Positions 14,346 through 27,184 of a DNA stretch of 64,000 nucleotides are shown here, in pieces; within the stretch, counting starts at the first letter, position 1, and the number at the start of each line of letters is the position of its first letter. Source of the stretch: Diphasiastrum complanatum (Eukaryota > Streptophyta > Lycopodiopsida > Lycopodiales > Lycopodiaceae). The notes beneath the pieces were generated by a model. It did no database searches. It worked only from the letters and a program-made list of their open reading frames with translations, and had not been told where the DNA came from. The stretch is from NCBI GenBank assembly GCA_029204225.1, contig MU831967.1, positions 29,905 to 93,904 on the forward strand, read 5' to 3'. A program made the translations under genes and the position numbers.

Positions 14346-14726
14346 TTGATTGGTTAAGATCAAATAGTTATTATTATCACTTAAACTTGTGCATCTTTCA
14401 CACTGATTATGAATAAAGTGTAGTACATTCTTTATCTAATAAGTTTGAATTTTGTACTAAGATTGTAAGCAACAGGTCTTGAAATCAATTTCATGATTAT
14501 AAAGTTTGAAACTAATCTTCTAGCTGAAAATTAACTCTCTCAATTTTCTCTTGATAAGAGATCTATAGGAAGTGACGGAGAGTACATTATTAAAATCACA
14601 TAATGATGATAATCTTCTCAACAAATGACAAATCAAAAATAACTTTAAATCTCAAAGACAATTAGATCTCACATGTTGCATCGTGTAATTCAACCAAAGA
14701 AGCTCAGGGTACTTTAACTAACTTGT

Positions 14727-15000
14727 ATGAGACACATATGTCTCTTCAACATTGTTCTCAAGAAAGAAATTTTTTTCTTAAAGACATTAGAAGCTACCTC
14801 AGTCATTGAGCATGCAACCAATCTAAAGTCCTTGTTAGTTCAACTGTTAGTTGCAAGCTATCCTATGATTGACAATCATGTTGTCATGATGTTGTTATCA
14901 AGTCTTCCAACATCTTATGAGCCATTTGTAATGCTCATCAGCACACATATTGGTCTCACTCTTAGAAAAGTCACTTTGATTCTTCTATAAGAAAAAAAAA
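14727..15000 (+). pseudogene. Copia gag fragment
   Basis: The frame has SVIEHATNLKSLLVQL, VVMMLLSSLPTSYEPFV and LTLRKVT, the typical order of the copia Gag core (UBN2-like). As gag lies here downstream of a pre-integrase piece, it must come from a different element than the one at 12950-14345. It ends at stops near 14990; a Lys-rich stretch follows. Confidence 0.7.
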
Positions 15001-15317
15001 GGAGGAAAATTTCTAACAAGCCCTTATAGGACAAATTTGTTGCATTTTTCACAAAGAAGAAACAATAGAATAATGAGAAGAAAAAGAGAAAAGATGTTAG
15101 CCACATTGTACATTCTATGCTTATTATACTGAATGCCAGCCAAGAGACTTATTGCATTCGGTTGTTATACCAGTCTAATCATGCTCGTCTCTTTCTTGCT
15201 ATCCTTGCATTTCTTTTGTTTGTCATATTGCTCAATTGATGATTACAATAGAACATAGCTACCAATCAAAGCTATCACACGCTTTCTATCAAACCACTTT
15301 CACAAGCACATTATTGT

Positions 15318-16520
15318 TATTGAATTTGTGTGTGTCTGTGAAATCAATAGGATCGATCTAGTGAATTCGAAATTCTGATCAATTAGAGCCAACTTAGCTG
15401 ATTTGAATCTGATAGGAATAGACTTGCATCGAGGAGCAGTTTCTGGGCTGCTAACTACATTCTGGGCCGAAGTAGTTTTTGTTGCTAATTACATTCAAAA
15501 TAGGTGCATGACCAAAGGCCTCTCAGACGAAGGTCATGAAATTTGGACAAGATCCAAACCTTCTCTAAAGCAACTCAGAGTTTTCAGGCGCATTGCCTTT
15601 GCACAAATATCAAAAGTGACTAGAAAGAAACTGGACTCAAATGCTACTAAGTCAATCTTTGTCAGATATACTTCTTCAAATAAAGCATATAAGCTAAATG
15701 ATCTTGCCAATCAAAAGATACTCATTAGTAGAGATGTTGTTCTTATGGAAGATCAATTTATAGACTCAAAAGGCAAGAGTCCTATGCCAAAAGACGTTGT
15801 TGGATTCTATTCTCTCCTTAATCCAATTTTGTAATCTAGATCCATTCTTTACAAACAATGAATCTGAATTGTCGAAGACCAAGTCCCTACTCTGCATAAT
15901 CTCTTATTTCTCACTAACTTGAATCTGATAGGCATGAACTCAAATAGTTAAAACCTGTATTACTTTACTTTACGATGCATTATGATGAATTTGTGTGAAT
16001 CTAAGAAATCAATAGAATCAATCTAGTGAAATCAAAATTGTGATCAAGTAGAGCCAACTTCATTGACTTGAATTTGATAGGCATAGACTCGCATCGAGGA
16101 GCAGTGTTAGAGCAACAAATCTGATAGCTGCTGCAATCGCGCTCTCACTCATTCGTGGATCCATTGATCCATCCACGGATCCGCTCTCATCATATTATTA
16201 GAGGTAAGTACAATTCCTGAATGTGAGGTAAAACAATTAGTGCCACTTTAGCCATCTTTTGAAATTTGATAGTTTGTATTGTAGTAGCTTCTGTTATGAT
16301 AACAATTTTTTAGAATGTTTGTTCATTATAAAGGAACATAATAGAGGTGTTTACGAATAGTCTCGATAGTTCGGCTACATGCGATAGTTCGTTTGTTTCG
16401 GTCATTCCTCTACTAGAAGATTATGCAAAGTAGGGATTTGGCCTTCCGCAATTCGGATTGTCTGTTTGTAAAGAATGGATCTAGATTGAAGAATTGGATT
16501 AAGGAGAGGATCAAATCTAG
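15318..16520. repeat. Direct and inverted repeat block
   Basis: A segment of about 110 bp at 15318-15430 recurs in direct orientation at 15990-16105 (shared: GAGCCAACTT and CATCGAGGAGCAGT). A segment near 15803-15860 (ATCTAGATCCATTCTTTACA) recurs inverted at 16462-16515. This suggests rearranged copies of one retroelement. Confidence 0.65.
15403..15834 (+). pseudogene. Copia integrase C-terminal fragment
   Basis: An open frame of 143 codons reads FWAEVVFVANYIQNRC, EIWTRSKPSLKQLRVF, then LDSNATKSIFVRYTSSNKAY and ISRDVVLMEDQF. This is the segment after the catalytic core of copia integrase, ending before reverse transcriptase. The DDE residues are not included. The start is on an arbitrary codon inside the domain. 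About 50 bp at its end recurs in inverted orientation at 16460-16515. Confidence 0.8.
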
Positions 16521-16950
16521 TAGACAAGACAATCTTAATCTAAGTACCTCATTCTAACATATGCATTTACTTCAACAACTCTACCAAATGTAACTTGAGT
16601 CATGCACACATTGTAAACACAAAATAATGAACTACAAGACATTCATTTTAACAACTCTTCTATGGAATGAGCCATATCCATACATGTTTCTAAACACTCC
16701 AAGGCATAATAGACAAGAAGTCATTCATACCTATAACTTTTGATAGCCAACACAAGGTCCATGTGTGTCTTTTGAGCATACAAATCGTAATAAGTAGTAA
16801 AATTCATGGAGAAATTTATAGTATGCCTCACAACTCTCAATTGTGACAACAATCATGATTGTAAGGTGGCATCAATAATAGGTTCAGAACATATAGAGTG
16901 TCACTCCTTACCAAAGGTTCACAAACATTCAATATTTTTTACAACATTAT

Positions 16951-17051
<101 letters not shown>

Positions 17052-17622
17052 CAAATAACTTAAAATTTAATAAACAAATTAATGTCCACAAACTTTATTT
17101 TTCATCAAAATATTTACATTTGTCATTTTCAAAAATTCACAACATTCTTTCTAAACCCATGGTCATTTTGTACCAATACCAAGTCATCTACTTGTCTTTT
17201 ATTAAATCAATACAAAATTAATGCACATTTGTCCTTTCAAAAAAATCATCAAAGAAACATGGTCCTCTTGTACCAAAAATATGTCATATCACTCCCATGT
17301 TTTGTCCTTCAAAGCAAATTGAATAAAAAAAAGTCTTGTCACTCCTTATTTTTTCTTTAAAACAAATAAAAAAATATTTGTCTAATCAAAGTTCTAATGT
17401 CATAATGTGTCTTTCTTAATATTCACTTGCCAATTGACACCCATCAGATCGTGCCACCCTGAACGAGAAGCAAAAAGACCACGTGGCACTTCCACTGTGG
17501 CAAGAAGGTGCGTGGGAGTGCCACACGACACTTGAGTCTCAAAAATGCTATAATCGGCCATTCCTCACACATTTTCCCTTCTTACTTTCTTGTGATAATA
17601 TTTGTCATTTTCATTGTGATCT

Positions 17623-17623
<1 letters not shown>

Positions 17624-17692
<69 letters not shown>
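17624..17692 (+). repeat. (CT)n(CA)n compound microsatellite
   Basis: About 11 CT units pass directly into about 24 CA units. The repeat directly precedes a gypsy coding fragment. Confidence 0.97.
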
Positions 17693-17694
<2 letters not shown>

Positions 17695-17699
17695 GGTGT

Positions 17700-18040
17700 A
17701 TTTTAGAATCCCGAAGGATTCTAGTATAATGCGTACTGGCAAGAATTACAAATGGTCTACTAGATATAGGGGACTGTATCAAATCTTGAAAAAGATTAGA
17801 TCCTTGGCTTACCAATTGGACCTCCCAAAAGGAATGCAAGTGCACCTGGTTTTTCACGTAAGTTGACTTAAGAAAAGTCTAAGTGAAGGGGAACATTTTG
17901 GTTCTATAGACTAATTGGACTTGTTGGATGAATCATCAAGTGTAACTCGACTTGAGCTCAAAAAGATCTTGGATACTAGAACTAAATGATTGTTGGATCA
18001 TATAGTTACCAAGAAAGTTATCGTCTTCCAAAGTTTTTTA
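17700..18040 (+). pseudogene. Gypsy integrase tail with chromodomain-like end
   Basis: The plus-strand frame reads RYRGLYQILKKI, LAYQLDLPKGMQVHLVFHVS and LKKSL, the conserved C-terminal tail of chromovirus-type gypsy integrase. After two stops it continues to LELKKILDTRTK and VTKKVIVFQ, which resembles a weak chromodomain. No upstream pol is present because the (CA)n repeat abuts it. About 280 bp downstream is an LTR start at 18317. Confidence 0.75.
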
Positions 18041-18073
18041 TGCTAATTTTTTTTTCTCTTGGAGCTCGAAAGG

Positions 18074-18146
18074 GGTAGCACACCGACGTGCTACCAGTTT
18101 AAGCTTTTAGTCTTTAACTCAAATTGATAGCACACCGGCGTGCTAC
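18074..18146. repeat. Two TAGCAC-type palindromes, themselves inverted
   Basis: Palindromes at 18074-18095 (GGTAGCAC...GTGCTACC) and 18126-18146 (GATAGCAC...GTGCTAC) face each other. The outer sequences AAAGGGGTAGCAC and GTGCTACCCCTTT are also complementary, so a larger hairpin can form. They lie between a gypsy coding tail and its LTR. Confidence 0.75.
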
Positions 18147-18316
18147 CCCTTTTAGGTTCCAAGGGAAAAATGTTTTCTAGTCTAAAAAATGTTGAACTGT
18201 CATAACTTTCTTACTATTGCTTGGATTGAGATGGTTTAAAAAGCAAAAAAAGTAGCCTGAAAAGAAATTTTTCTAATTTGAGTTCTGAGGTCAAAACCTG
18301 AATAAGGGGAGAAGAA

Positions 18317-18900
18317 TGTCATGCCAATGATTAATCTTGGATTAATATCTCATTAGGAAGTTAGTAGGCCTACCTTGGCTCCTGAGTTGATTATGATTAT
18401 GGGGGGTTTGGGGCCCTCATGTGCACATGGTCGTAATTAATGGTTGGAGGCCTAAATTCATGATGGTGGATTTTTATAGATCTATTAGTGAGTCATAGGA
18501 AAAATGTGTCCTAGTTAGGCTATAAAGATGTCTAGTGAGGTGTCACAGTGCACTACTAATGGTGCATGGGCCATGGAGGGTATAAGTATACCCATTGGGC
18601 TCCCACTAATGGATGCTTGATTGTGATGTTAGTAGCTATATGTTGTTGGTATGACTCGTCAATCCCTTGTGAGTAATTGATTCATAGCTTGGGAGCTAGA
18701 TCCATATGATCTAGGTTTGGTTGGATTGGTTTGTCCACATTTGATTCCCTTGTGTTGCTTTGTTGCGGCTTACTTGGCTACTGTATCCTTGGTGAGTTAT
18801 GTTATATTGGGCATGTACTGTAGATGGCCAACATTAAGGATTATTGTCTCCAGCACATTTTAAGATTACACTTTCTATTTATGTTGTAACATGATCCATC
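18317..18900 (+). repeat. Probable gypsy 3' LTR
   Basis: It begins TGTCATGCC right after the purine-rich tract AAGGGGAGAAGA, about 280 bp after the gypsy integrase tail on the same strand. The right end is an estimate because no partner LTR is visible. Confidence 0.45.
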
Positions 18901-19099
18901 ATGCTTATCAAATTACAACTTTGTGTGTTTTTTTCTTGGCTTCAAATTTGGAGATCCCATCAAGATCCAATACAGATATGGCCATGAATGATTGGTTATG
19001 GAATTGTCCTTCCAAAGGTCCCACAATATTATCTAAGAGGGAAACAACCATTTTAAAGAAGACAATAGCTTCTTTTTGAACTCCAATAGGGCATGTTTG

Positions 19100-19835
19100 A
19101 AGGGTGCCTTCACAAGGGACAATAAGCTACGTGGTCTAAAGTGTCATGACTAGCACAAGTTCTTATAGGTTAGCATGTCTTTTTGTGAAAAATTGTCAAC
19201 TAGTTTGTTGGCTTATTGGCATTTTTGGAGGCCAAAATGAAATCTCGACTCAAAGATAGTTTCATATTTGTCAATAAAGGCCTAAATAGTGTTTGTACTA
19301 TTTTTGGCAAGTAGATAAGTGGATGAGGCCATATTTGGACCCATTCCAATTGGCTAATTTTGGTACATTGCATCTAGACTAGTATTTCTAGGTTTTTGAT
19401 GAAGTATCTAGAGGTTTTCAAATTAGGTCAAGTTTGGGGCAAGTGGCCAAATGACATTTTGGAAGCTATAAATAGTTGTACCTACATGGAAAAATAATTA
19501 TCAAAGTTTCTTTCTTTGTGGAGAATTCATCTCTTGTGTTTATATGTCCATCTCATGTGTTTCTCTCTTGAAATCTTGAGTCTCTATGTGTAGAATGTTG
19601 ATTTTATGGTTGATCTAGCTTTCACACGTGTGAAGTATAGCACTATACTACTTCCGTACAGACAAGGACAATACTAAGTCATATCTAAGTGTTTATGATC
19701 AGATCTTTGTGCATTTGTAAGTTCTAGCATACATAAAGTAGTGATTTCTATCTTCTAGCTATTTCTAGATGTGCAGCCAAATTTGGCTAAAGATCATTGA
19801 TGAACTAAATGTGTTTTGATCTCTGATTTTTCACA
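19100..19835 (+). repeat. Copia-type 5' LTR remnant
   Basis: The right end is clear: sequence ending TTTTTCACA is followed directly by a primer-binding site at 19836. The left end is uncertain. It contains CACACGTGTG at about 19624, a motif shared with the other copia elements here. No coding sequence follows, so only the LTR and leader remain. Confidence 0.6.
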
Positions 19836-19847
19836 TGGTATCAGAGC
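19836..19847 (+). promoter_or_regulatory. tRNA-Met primer-binding site
   Basis: TGGTATCAGAGC is the classic site complementary to the 3' end of initiator tRNA-Met in plant LTR retroelements. It abuts the LTR end at 19835. Confidence 0.85.
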
Positions 19848-22800
19848 AGGATGCAGGCCAAAGTTGGTGTATTTTTCAAATCTAGAGGTGGATTTGAGGG
19901 CGCCATAAATTCTATGTGGATTTGGAGGTGTTTCTAGTTCAAATCTTGTAATTTCAAGTGGGGACTGACAAATTGAGAGTAAATATCTGCAAGTTTTATT
20001 TTATTACATTTTTAGATAGCCATGACCAAAAAATAACAAAAGAAAATTAGAATAAATTACTAGCAAATAACGAACAAATCACGTGAACCACACTCCCATT
20101 TGTAGAAGGTTTCCTAGATTCCACTTGAAGGCATCTTAAATACATGAAATTGAGACCTTAGGTCCATCATTTGGACTGCAAACCAAACAAGAAATAGAGC
20201 ACACTAAAAAAAAAAAGTTATGATGCTTCAATTTTTTTCTTTTCTTAAAACCATTTTTGAACATAATGCGAAAAGCAAATTCTTAGTAATCTAATGGTCA
20301 ATCTAACTTTGAGGCAAAATGCTCAGGATAGCTCAAAAATTTGTTCAACTATAGTCATGGCACTATGGAAGCACACCGACTTGAAGTGCCAAAAAATGAT
20401 GACTTGTCCTCTTTCTTCTTTTTTGTCCTTAATGAGGTACTCAAACCATATGTCATTGCTTTTATGAATAAATATCTTGAAATAGTACAACTTCATAAAT
20501 TTTTATAGAAGCTCCCAATCAACAAATCTTCTAGTGTCAATGAGATTATTCTAAATTGTTTCTTGAAATTTTGAAAGTTGCTAGGTGCAAACCTCCTTGT
20601 CATTTGGTGAACCAAGTTGTGGTGATTGTCACTTTTTTCAACAAAAGATAGATGAATCAATTGAGTTACTCCATAAAGTGAACCATCTCATCACATAAAA
20701 GACTTCAAACTTTTAACCATGACATTGCTTATAGATTTGTGTCTAAAGTCCTAGCCAACCATATAACCCCCCTATACATGATCTGCTTTTGGCTGAGTAG
20801 TATGACTAAACTAAAAGTCAAAAAACCATCGACACCTTTTTGCGCCACATTGTTGACTACAATAATAATCCAAGCATACCTTGATAAATGACTTACATAA
20901 GCTAGAGCTACATCCCATAGTTGTGAGGTTGTTTATTCCTACTTTATTATTTTCTCATCTTAGTTGAAGCCACTGTGTATTGTTATTAATTTAGCTTGGG
21001 TTGACAATTAAATACAAACTAGATAGAGTTTTCCTATTCCTCTCACCGAGCAATTATTCACCAATTATGCAACACATTTCATTTTAAAAAAAGAGACGAG
21101 TCTATCAAAAGCGTTTTTCAGATCATGAAATCCTCCATGAACAAAGCAAAGTATGATATCTTGGTTCTTTGTCATCTGTATCCTCAAGACTAGCTCAAAT
21201 AGTTCGACTTGAACTTAGTGTCTAATAATGAAATTGCTAGGCTACTTGAAATCCCTTTTGGTGTCTCTTTATCCCCTGAGTAGAAATTCAATTTGATTAT
21301 AGATGTGCCAATGAGAAGGTTTAAAAGTGGGACCTAAAAGTTTGAATGATTGCCATGTCAATGAAGTAAAAAGATTTCTTGAAATGACACCTCCTATCTA
21401 GAGATTAAGTTGGCTAGTGCTTCTTCTTTTCATTCTACATTTTACAAAAGGAATCCTCGAAATAATTTTAGTGACTAGGTGCATTCAATGTTGTTTGATA
21501 TTGTTGTCTTTATGATTTGCGATGTGGGATTTGGACTTATTGTAAATTTGGAAAGATTTAGTAGAAGTTAATGGCAACTTTGCTAGCTTGTTGATCTATA
21601 TTTCCAAGCAAATTCTTGTTGGCCAAGGAAAAAAATTCGTTTGGCAGCTCGTTGTTCTCGTTTTTATCTAAGAGGGCTTTGAATGTCCATAGAAGATAAA
21701 TATAGCAAGTCTAGCCTCCCCGAGAGAAGTTTCCATGTATGTGCCCTAGTGACTCCTCAGAGCACCAAAACTACACTTCCCACAACAACACAACCATTAA
21801 ATTTTCAAAAGCAGATTCTAGAATGTTCGCATTTAGGCGACAATGAGATAGCTTTGTGGAACTTTTGCAGCGTGATCTTCTCTTTAATCCGCTTAACAAC
21901 CAGAAACAAAAATCCCAAAAAGACTCATAAAATCCCAAAGGTGTTGACCATCCTACGTAGATGAAGCTTGTTCATTAAGAGGGCGTAAATTTGCAAATAA
22001 TGAAGATTCTTGTAGAGGATATTCCACCTTGTCTTCTTTCGAAGTATAAGTGCGTAGGAATTATGGTCCGAAACCAACTTTTAAATCCTTTGCAGACCTC
22101 TAAGATCGTGACGCAATTGCTTGGCAACGCTGTCTCATTGCGGTTTAGGGATGGCAAAAGATTTTGTTTGGCAGCGAGCAATGCTGGCAGGCAAAATTTT
22201 TTTGCCTGGCAGCACTCCATCATGATGAGTCAGCGATGCCAGGCTAGGCCCTTGATTCAAGGGATGTATTGATGATACTTGCCTGGTAAGTTGGATGGTA
22301 AGTTGTGTTGATCAAAATTGTTCCAAATTTAGCAATCATGATCCATCATAGCTGAATGAGTTTCTACAAGCATTTACACTACATTTCCGTCTGCATGTTG
22401 ATTATATTGCTAATACTAAGAATATTTACTTTGCTGCTTTTGCTTTTGTTATTGTAAAATGTACGAACTCTCACACCTGACCTTGGATGCGTCATATGCT
22501 ACGTGAGCACATTTTGTGATGTATGACCACATCTACCGCTTAGCAGCTCTTGATTGGCCAATGAAACCATGTGGATTGCTATGGTGTTGCCCCAGTCATA
22601 TTGACTTAGAAGTAATGGTTTACCTCCAAACATTGTTGTTCTTGTAGCAAAGACATTGTCCAGCTTCGGTCGTAGAAAGAGCATAAGCTGGAAACGTTGC
22701 CAAGTACATAGATATCACAAATAGCTATTTCAAAGACCATGAAATATTTTTATTAGCTTAATTTGTATTACATCAAACAAACTGAGTCGAACTGCCATTG

Positions 22801-23940
22801 TTTGTTTGGCTGTTAGGCAAAAAAAATTTGTCCAAAGAATGAGGCCAAAGAAATATGAAATTATGTGTTGATGCAATAGAAGGAGAGTTGTGAAGTAGCA
22901 AGGAAACAAAAGATGCCTGGTGCATTGCTTGCTAATTTCATATTTTTTTGGACCTCCAACACCTTGCCCTTTATTCTCCGTGTATGAATTTTCTTTTCTA
23001 GAACATTCATCCTAACATCCTTACGTAGTGATTCATAGAGATTATTTCTGACAACAAGAATATTCATGATGGTTCTTGACAAGAAACTGACCTTTGGTAG
23101 TATCTAACACCTAGCTGCAGTTGCAGCCAGGCAAGAGAAATTGGCCAGACCCTTTTTTTCCCTAGTTGCAGCTGCATCTAGGCCTGGGTTTGAGCTGCAG
23201 CCAAGGAAAAAAATTTGTATGGCTGCAACTCGATCTGAGCTAGATCGAGGTACAACCATGCAATCTAAACTAGCATGCATATATGTACAGCCTGTCAAAA
23301 TTATTAGGGCTTTACCATGGCATGTGCTTGTGCGGTGAGTAAAGTGTTACAAGATCGTACGCAAAACTTGAACAACAACAAAAGTCAATGAGCACCAAGA
23401 GCAGCTTTATGAGTCTCACAATAATAAAAGAGAACAGTTTTAGCACAGAATTCTGACGCATACACTCAATGGTACCTTTAAACTATGACAACTCTAGTCG
23501 TATAGTACATAACACAATAGCCTATGTTGATCTAGTAGCGTTACATCAATTTTTTTTTTTGAGAATTTGCATCTCACAAATACCTCATATTGAAGCACAT
23601 AAGGTTGAGGCCCAAACTCAAATGTTATCATTCAATTTTTAACAAGTTTGCTTGAGTTTCTTCTCCACAATTGCCGCCTTGTAACAAGTTTGCGTAGGTT
23701 TGTTCCCCACAATTGCCTCCTCTCAAAGTGCATAAGGCATTAGCACATATTGTTCCATAAGTCTTCACTATGTTTGAGAGGGCTATGGTGATTAAGAACA
23801 TCTTGCTAAATGTGAAAACCTTTCAGAGTACAAAAAACCAGCATAGAATGAAGTACACTAAGCTTAGAAACCAATAGATGCATAAAATCACAAGACAAAT
23901 AGAGAGAACTCAAAAATTGCTCCAAAACCAAGATTTAGCT
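19848..23940. other. Gene-less stretch with hairpins
   Basis: No family is recognisable in any frame. The first 130 bp are retroelement leader sequence. A near-perfect hairpin at 22182-22213 has arms GCTGGCAGGCAAA and TTTGCCTGGCAGC with one mismatch. Related GGCAGC and GCAGCCAGGCAA motifs recur near 21640, 22168, 22804 and 23115-23215, suggesting a small palindromic repeat family. Confidence 0.45.
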
Positions 23941-24410
23941 TGTTTGATTATTATGGCCAAATATGCCTCTATATATACATGAGAGCTGCTATTGAATCAG
24001 CTGATCTGGCACATGTGAGAGTGCCTAGTCATCGTAGGATCCACCAATAATCATCAATATAGCATATGGTCCAAGATTCCTAACTTATAGCCACCTCCCT
24101 TGATTTGAGGCAATTTTTCTAATTTATAGGAACTTGCACAAATATCTACTACAAGTGGGATCTCACCTACTACTGATGTTTTCACATGTGTGAGTAGTCA
24201 TACACATGTGTGAGATCACTCCTACCCATGTGAAATAGCTTTTACTACCAATAAAATGATACCAAGTGGCATATAGCTATTTTTAGCCACTAGATCTCAA
24301 ATCAAATGATATGTACAACCTATATGATTGATATAAATGATAAATTCATTTAATTCACATGTGGGAAAAGACTCCACACATGTGTAATCATGATATTTAC
24401 ATATATTTGG
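23941..24410 (-). repeat. 3' LTR remnant of the copia element at 24417-26780
   Basis: Stretches such as GAGAGTGCCTAGTCATC and CACATGTGGGAA...GACTCCACA match the LTRs of the complete copia element at 37560-43581. It has a TATATATA at 23970-23977 where the complete element has TATAAA, and at least five CACATGTG motifs between 24009 and 24380. The ends are eroded. Confidence 0.65.
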
Positions 24411-24416
24411 CCTAGA

Positions 24417-25430
24417 TCAAGCATGATTTTGACATAAATCTAACATGCATCTATCTACAACTCCAAGGGCTAATCTTAACTTTACAAATGGATCCTTTGC
24501 CAATGGCTTGGTAAGTATATCAGCAATACAATCTAAAGATGGAACATGAATGAGCTTGACCTCCTTTGCTTGCACTTTCTCTCTCACAAAATGGTGTGAA
24601 ATTTTGATGTGCTTGGTTCGAGCATGGAAGATCGAACTGCTGGCAAGTTGTTGGGCTTCTCGATTGTCACAATAAGTACATGGAATGTATTCAGCCTTGA
24701 TCATTTGAAGATCCTCCAAAAGTCTTCTTGGCCATAGGATCTCCTTTGTTGTTGTTGTCATAGCTTTGTACTTGGATTCGGTTCATGAAAGAGAGATGGT
24801 ATCTTGCTTTTTGGAAAGCCAAGATATAACTCCTCCACATAAGAATGTAGCAAAGGCACTTGTGGATCTTCTATCCACTTTGTCACCTACAAAATCTAAG
24901 GCCGAGTATGCTCTCAAACAAATATTAGTCCCTTGATATATAATTCCAAAGTTTCTTGTAGCCGAGATGTACCTTAACACTCTTTTGGCACTTTTCCAAT
25001 TACATATTAGTGGACTTTGCATGTATTGACTCAATTTTCCAACACAAAACTAATATCTAGTCTAGTGATGGTCAAATAGATCAAGAACCAATAGGCTTTC
25101 TATCGATAGTGATGTTCTCAAAGAATGCTTCATCACTTTCCTTAGAAACTTTCACACTTAGTTCCATGGGAGTTTCAACTCCTTTACAATCTTTCATGCC
25201 AAACTTTTCTAAGATGGATCTAGCATACTTAGATTTACATATGAAAGTAAAAATCATTACTTCTAGTGACTTCTACTCTAAGTATGACCTTTAGAAGTCC
25301 TAGATCTACCATTTTAAATTCACTAGACAAGAAAATTTTTACATCTCTAATGCCATCAAGATCATTTCCTGTGAGAATTATATCATCAACATATATAACC
25401 AAAATGATTACCCTTTGTCACTATAAGTGA
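24417..25430 (-). pseudogene. Copia reverse transcriptase-RNase H, deleted
   Basis: The minus strand has IYVDDIILTGNDLDGIRDVK near 25390, MKDCKGVETPM, then after stops MSQYMQSPLICNWKSAKRVL and an RNase H end with TYCDNREAQQLA, FHARTKHIKISHHFV and DILTKPLA, finishing at 24417. About 200 residues that should precede YVDD, including the first RT blocks, are missing: the integrase tail at about 25440 joins directly to this part. It is the same family as the element at 37560-43581. Confidence 0.8.
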
Positions 25431-25448
25431 GCCTTGATGGCTCGTCCC

Positions 25449-26780
25449 TCATCCTTGTTGAACTTCTTGGCTCCTTTGGATCTTGAGCAGATCCTCTTGG
25501 TATTCAACTCCTTGAAGCTCCTCCTCGGCCATAGCATGATCATTGATAAGATGAGTGTTGTTGGAAAGCTCCTTCTCTTTGATATTGAGAGATTCATAAA
25601 AAAATACATCTCTACTTACAACAACTTTCTTGGTAATAGGATCAAATATCCTATAAGCTTTACTACTTTCACTATAACCAACAAAGATGCCTTTAAATGT
25701 AGTAGCATCTTCCTTCTTCCTTGCTTCTAAAGGAATGTGTACATAACAAGTACATAAAAAAAATTTCAAATCACAAAGATTTGGCTTTTTGCCATACAAT
25801 GCTTCAAAAGGTGTGAGTCCTTCAATGGTATTATTAGTCATTCTATTACATAGAAAGTTTGCACATAAAATAGCTTCTCCCCAAAATGAAATAGGAAGAG
25901 ATGCATATAATCTCAATGCTTTAGCACACTCACATAGTGTTCTACTTTTTCTCTGGGCCAATCCATTTTGTTGAGGAGTGTATGTGCATATAAACTCTCT
26001 CCTAATGCCATTAGTTTCACAAAACTCTTTCATTCTATTGGAGATGTACTCCCCTCCATTATCACATCTTAATACAGAGGTAAAGCCAAGAATATCTTGA
26101 TTTATCATCAATAAAAGTAACATACATAAGAACTCCACCATTAGATTCATGTGAAAATGAATGAACATTCGAGTGTATAAGGTCAAGAGGAGAGTTAGAT
26201 CTTGTCAAAGATCTCTTGAAAGGTTTCTTATGAGATTTGGAGAGTCCACAAGCTTCACAAAGCTTGCCACATTTGGATATGGCTTTGGGTAGTCCAATTG
26301 CAAGCTCCTTTGTCACCATGGTCTCCATAGCTTTGAAGTTAGGATGTTCTAACCTCTTGTGCCACAATTCCACTTGAGTGAGCTCCTCCCTTGCCATGTT
26401 CACACTTCCAACCATCACATTAGTATCCAACTTGAATAACCTTCCATGCTTAAGACCACTAGCAATACATTTATCATTTTTCAAGATGGAACATGCTCCA
26501 TGCTTGAAATGTACATCTAATCCACTATCCATAAGTTGTCCAACACTCAACAAGTTCTTTGTAATAGAAGGTACATAAAGAACATTGTCTAGATCTACTT
26601 TCTTAGATGATCCAAGGCATAATGGAATGGATCCAATTCCTACAATCTCACATTCGTGATCACTTGCAGTGAAGATAAACTTATTAGAATAATTGTAAGA
26701 AAGTAAAGTAGAAAAGTAGTCTTTTTGGTGAGTCATGTGGGAGCTAGCCCACTATCAATCCACCATGTGTTATGATTAGA
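25449..26780 (-). pseudogene. Copia protease, pre-integrase and integrase
   Basis: From 26770 leftward: WWIDSG of the protease with a frameshift just after it, then ITKNLLSVGQL, LWHKRLEHPN and CEACGLSKSH (pre-integrase zinc region). The integrase follows with RCDNGGEYISNRM and YTPQQNGLAQRKSRT, and KTPFEA-like and VVSRDVFFYES segments to about 25560. In PQQNGLAQRKS, the position usually held by the catalytic Glu is Gln. No gag lies to the right; the element is cut at about 26780. Confidence 0.82.
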
Positions 26781-26828
26781 TGTCTGTGTTAAGGAAGCCA
26801 TCAAAGGTAAGTTGCACATTTATCCGGA

Positions 26829-26990
26829 AGGCATTTCGAGATAGTGTCGCATTTTTCCAAAGGGAAAAAAGTGAGACAAACTCGAAGGTAGGCCTGAAAA
26901 ACATTTCTAAGGCATTTACAAGATAGTGTCGCATTTTTTCAAAGGGCGAAAAGTGCGACAAAAAAAATGCGACAGTGTCATGAGGGTTGG
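26829..26990. repeat. 81-bp tandem duplication
   Basis: The unit beginning AGGCATTT and containing GATAGTGTCGCATTTTT occurs at 26829 and again at 26910. The copies are diverged. It lies at the junction between two decayed copia elements and has no coding potential. Confidence 0.7.
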
Positions 26991-27184
26991 CCAAAATTAT
27001 ATTCTAAGTGTTTTTGACTTAGTGTTGTATTTTCCTCATGACCAAAAATTGTGAACTATGCAACGAAACAGTTCAAAAATGCAGATTGTGCGAAACATAG
27101 TTCAAAATGCAACAGTTAGGAAAAACAACAAAGAAAAACTAAGAAAAATTCTAAGTCTTTGAAAGATAGAAACTCTTAGTTTCT

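Noticed and set aside
17483-17700. N-terminal half of the 127-codon frame before the gypsy integrase tail.
   Set aside because: It is read through the (CT)n(CA)n repeat and non-coding sequence; only the part after about 17700 matches a family.
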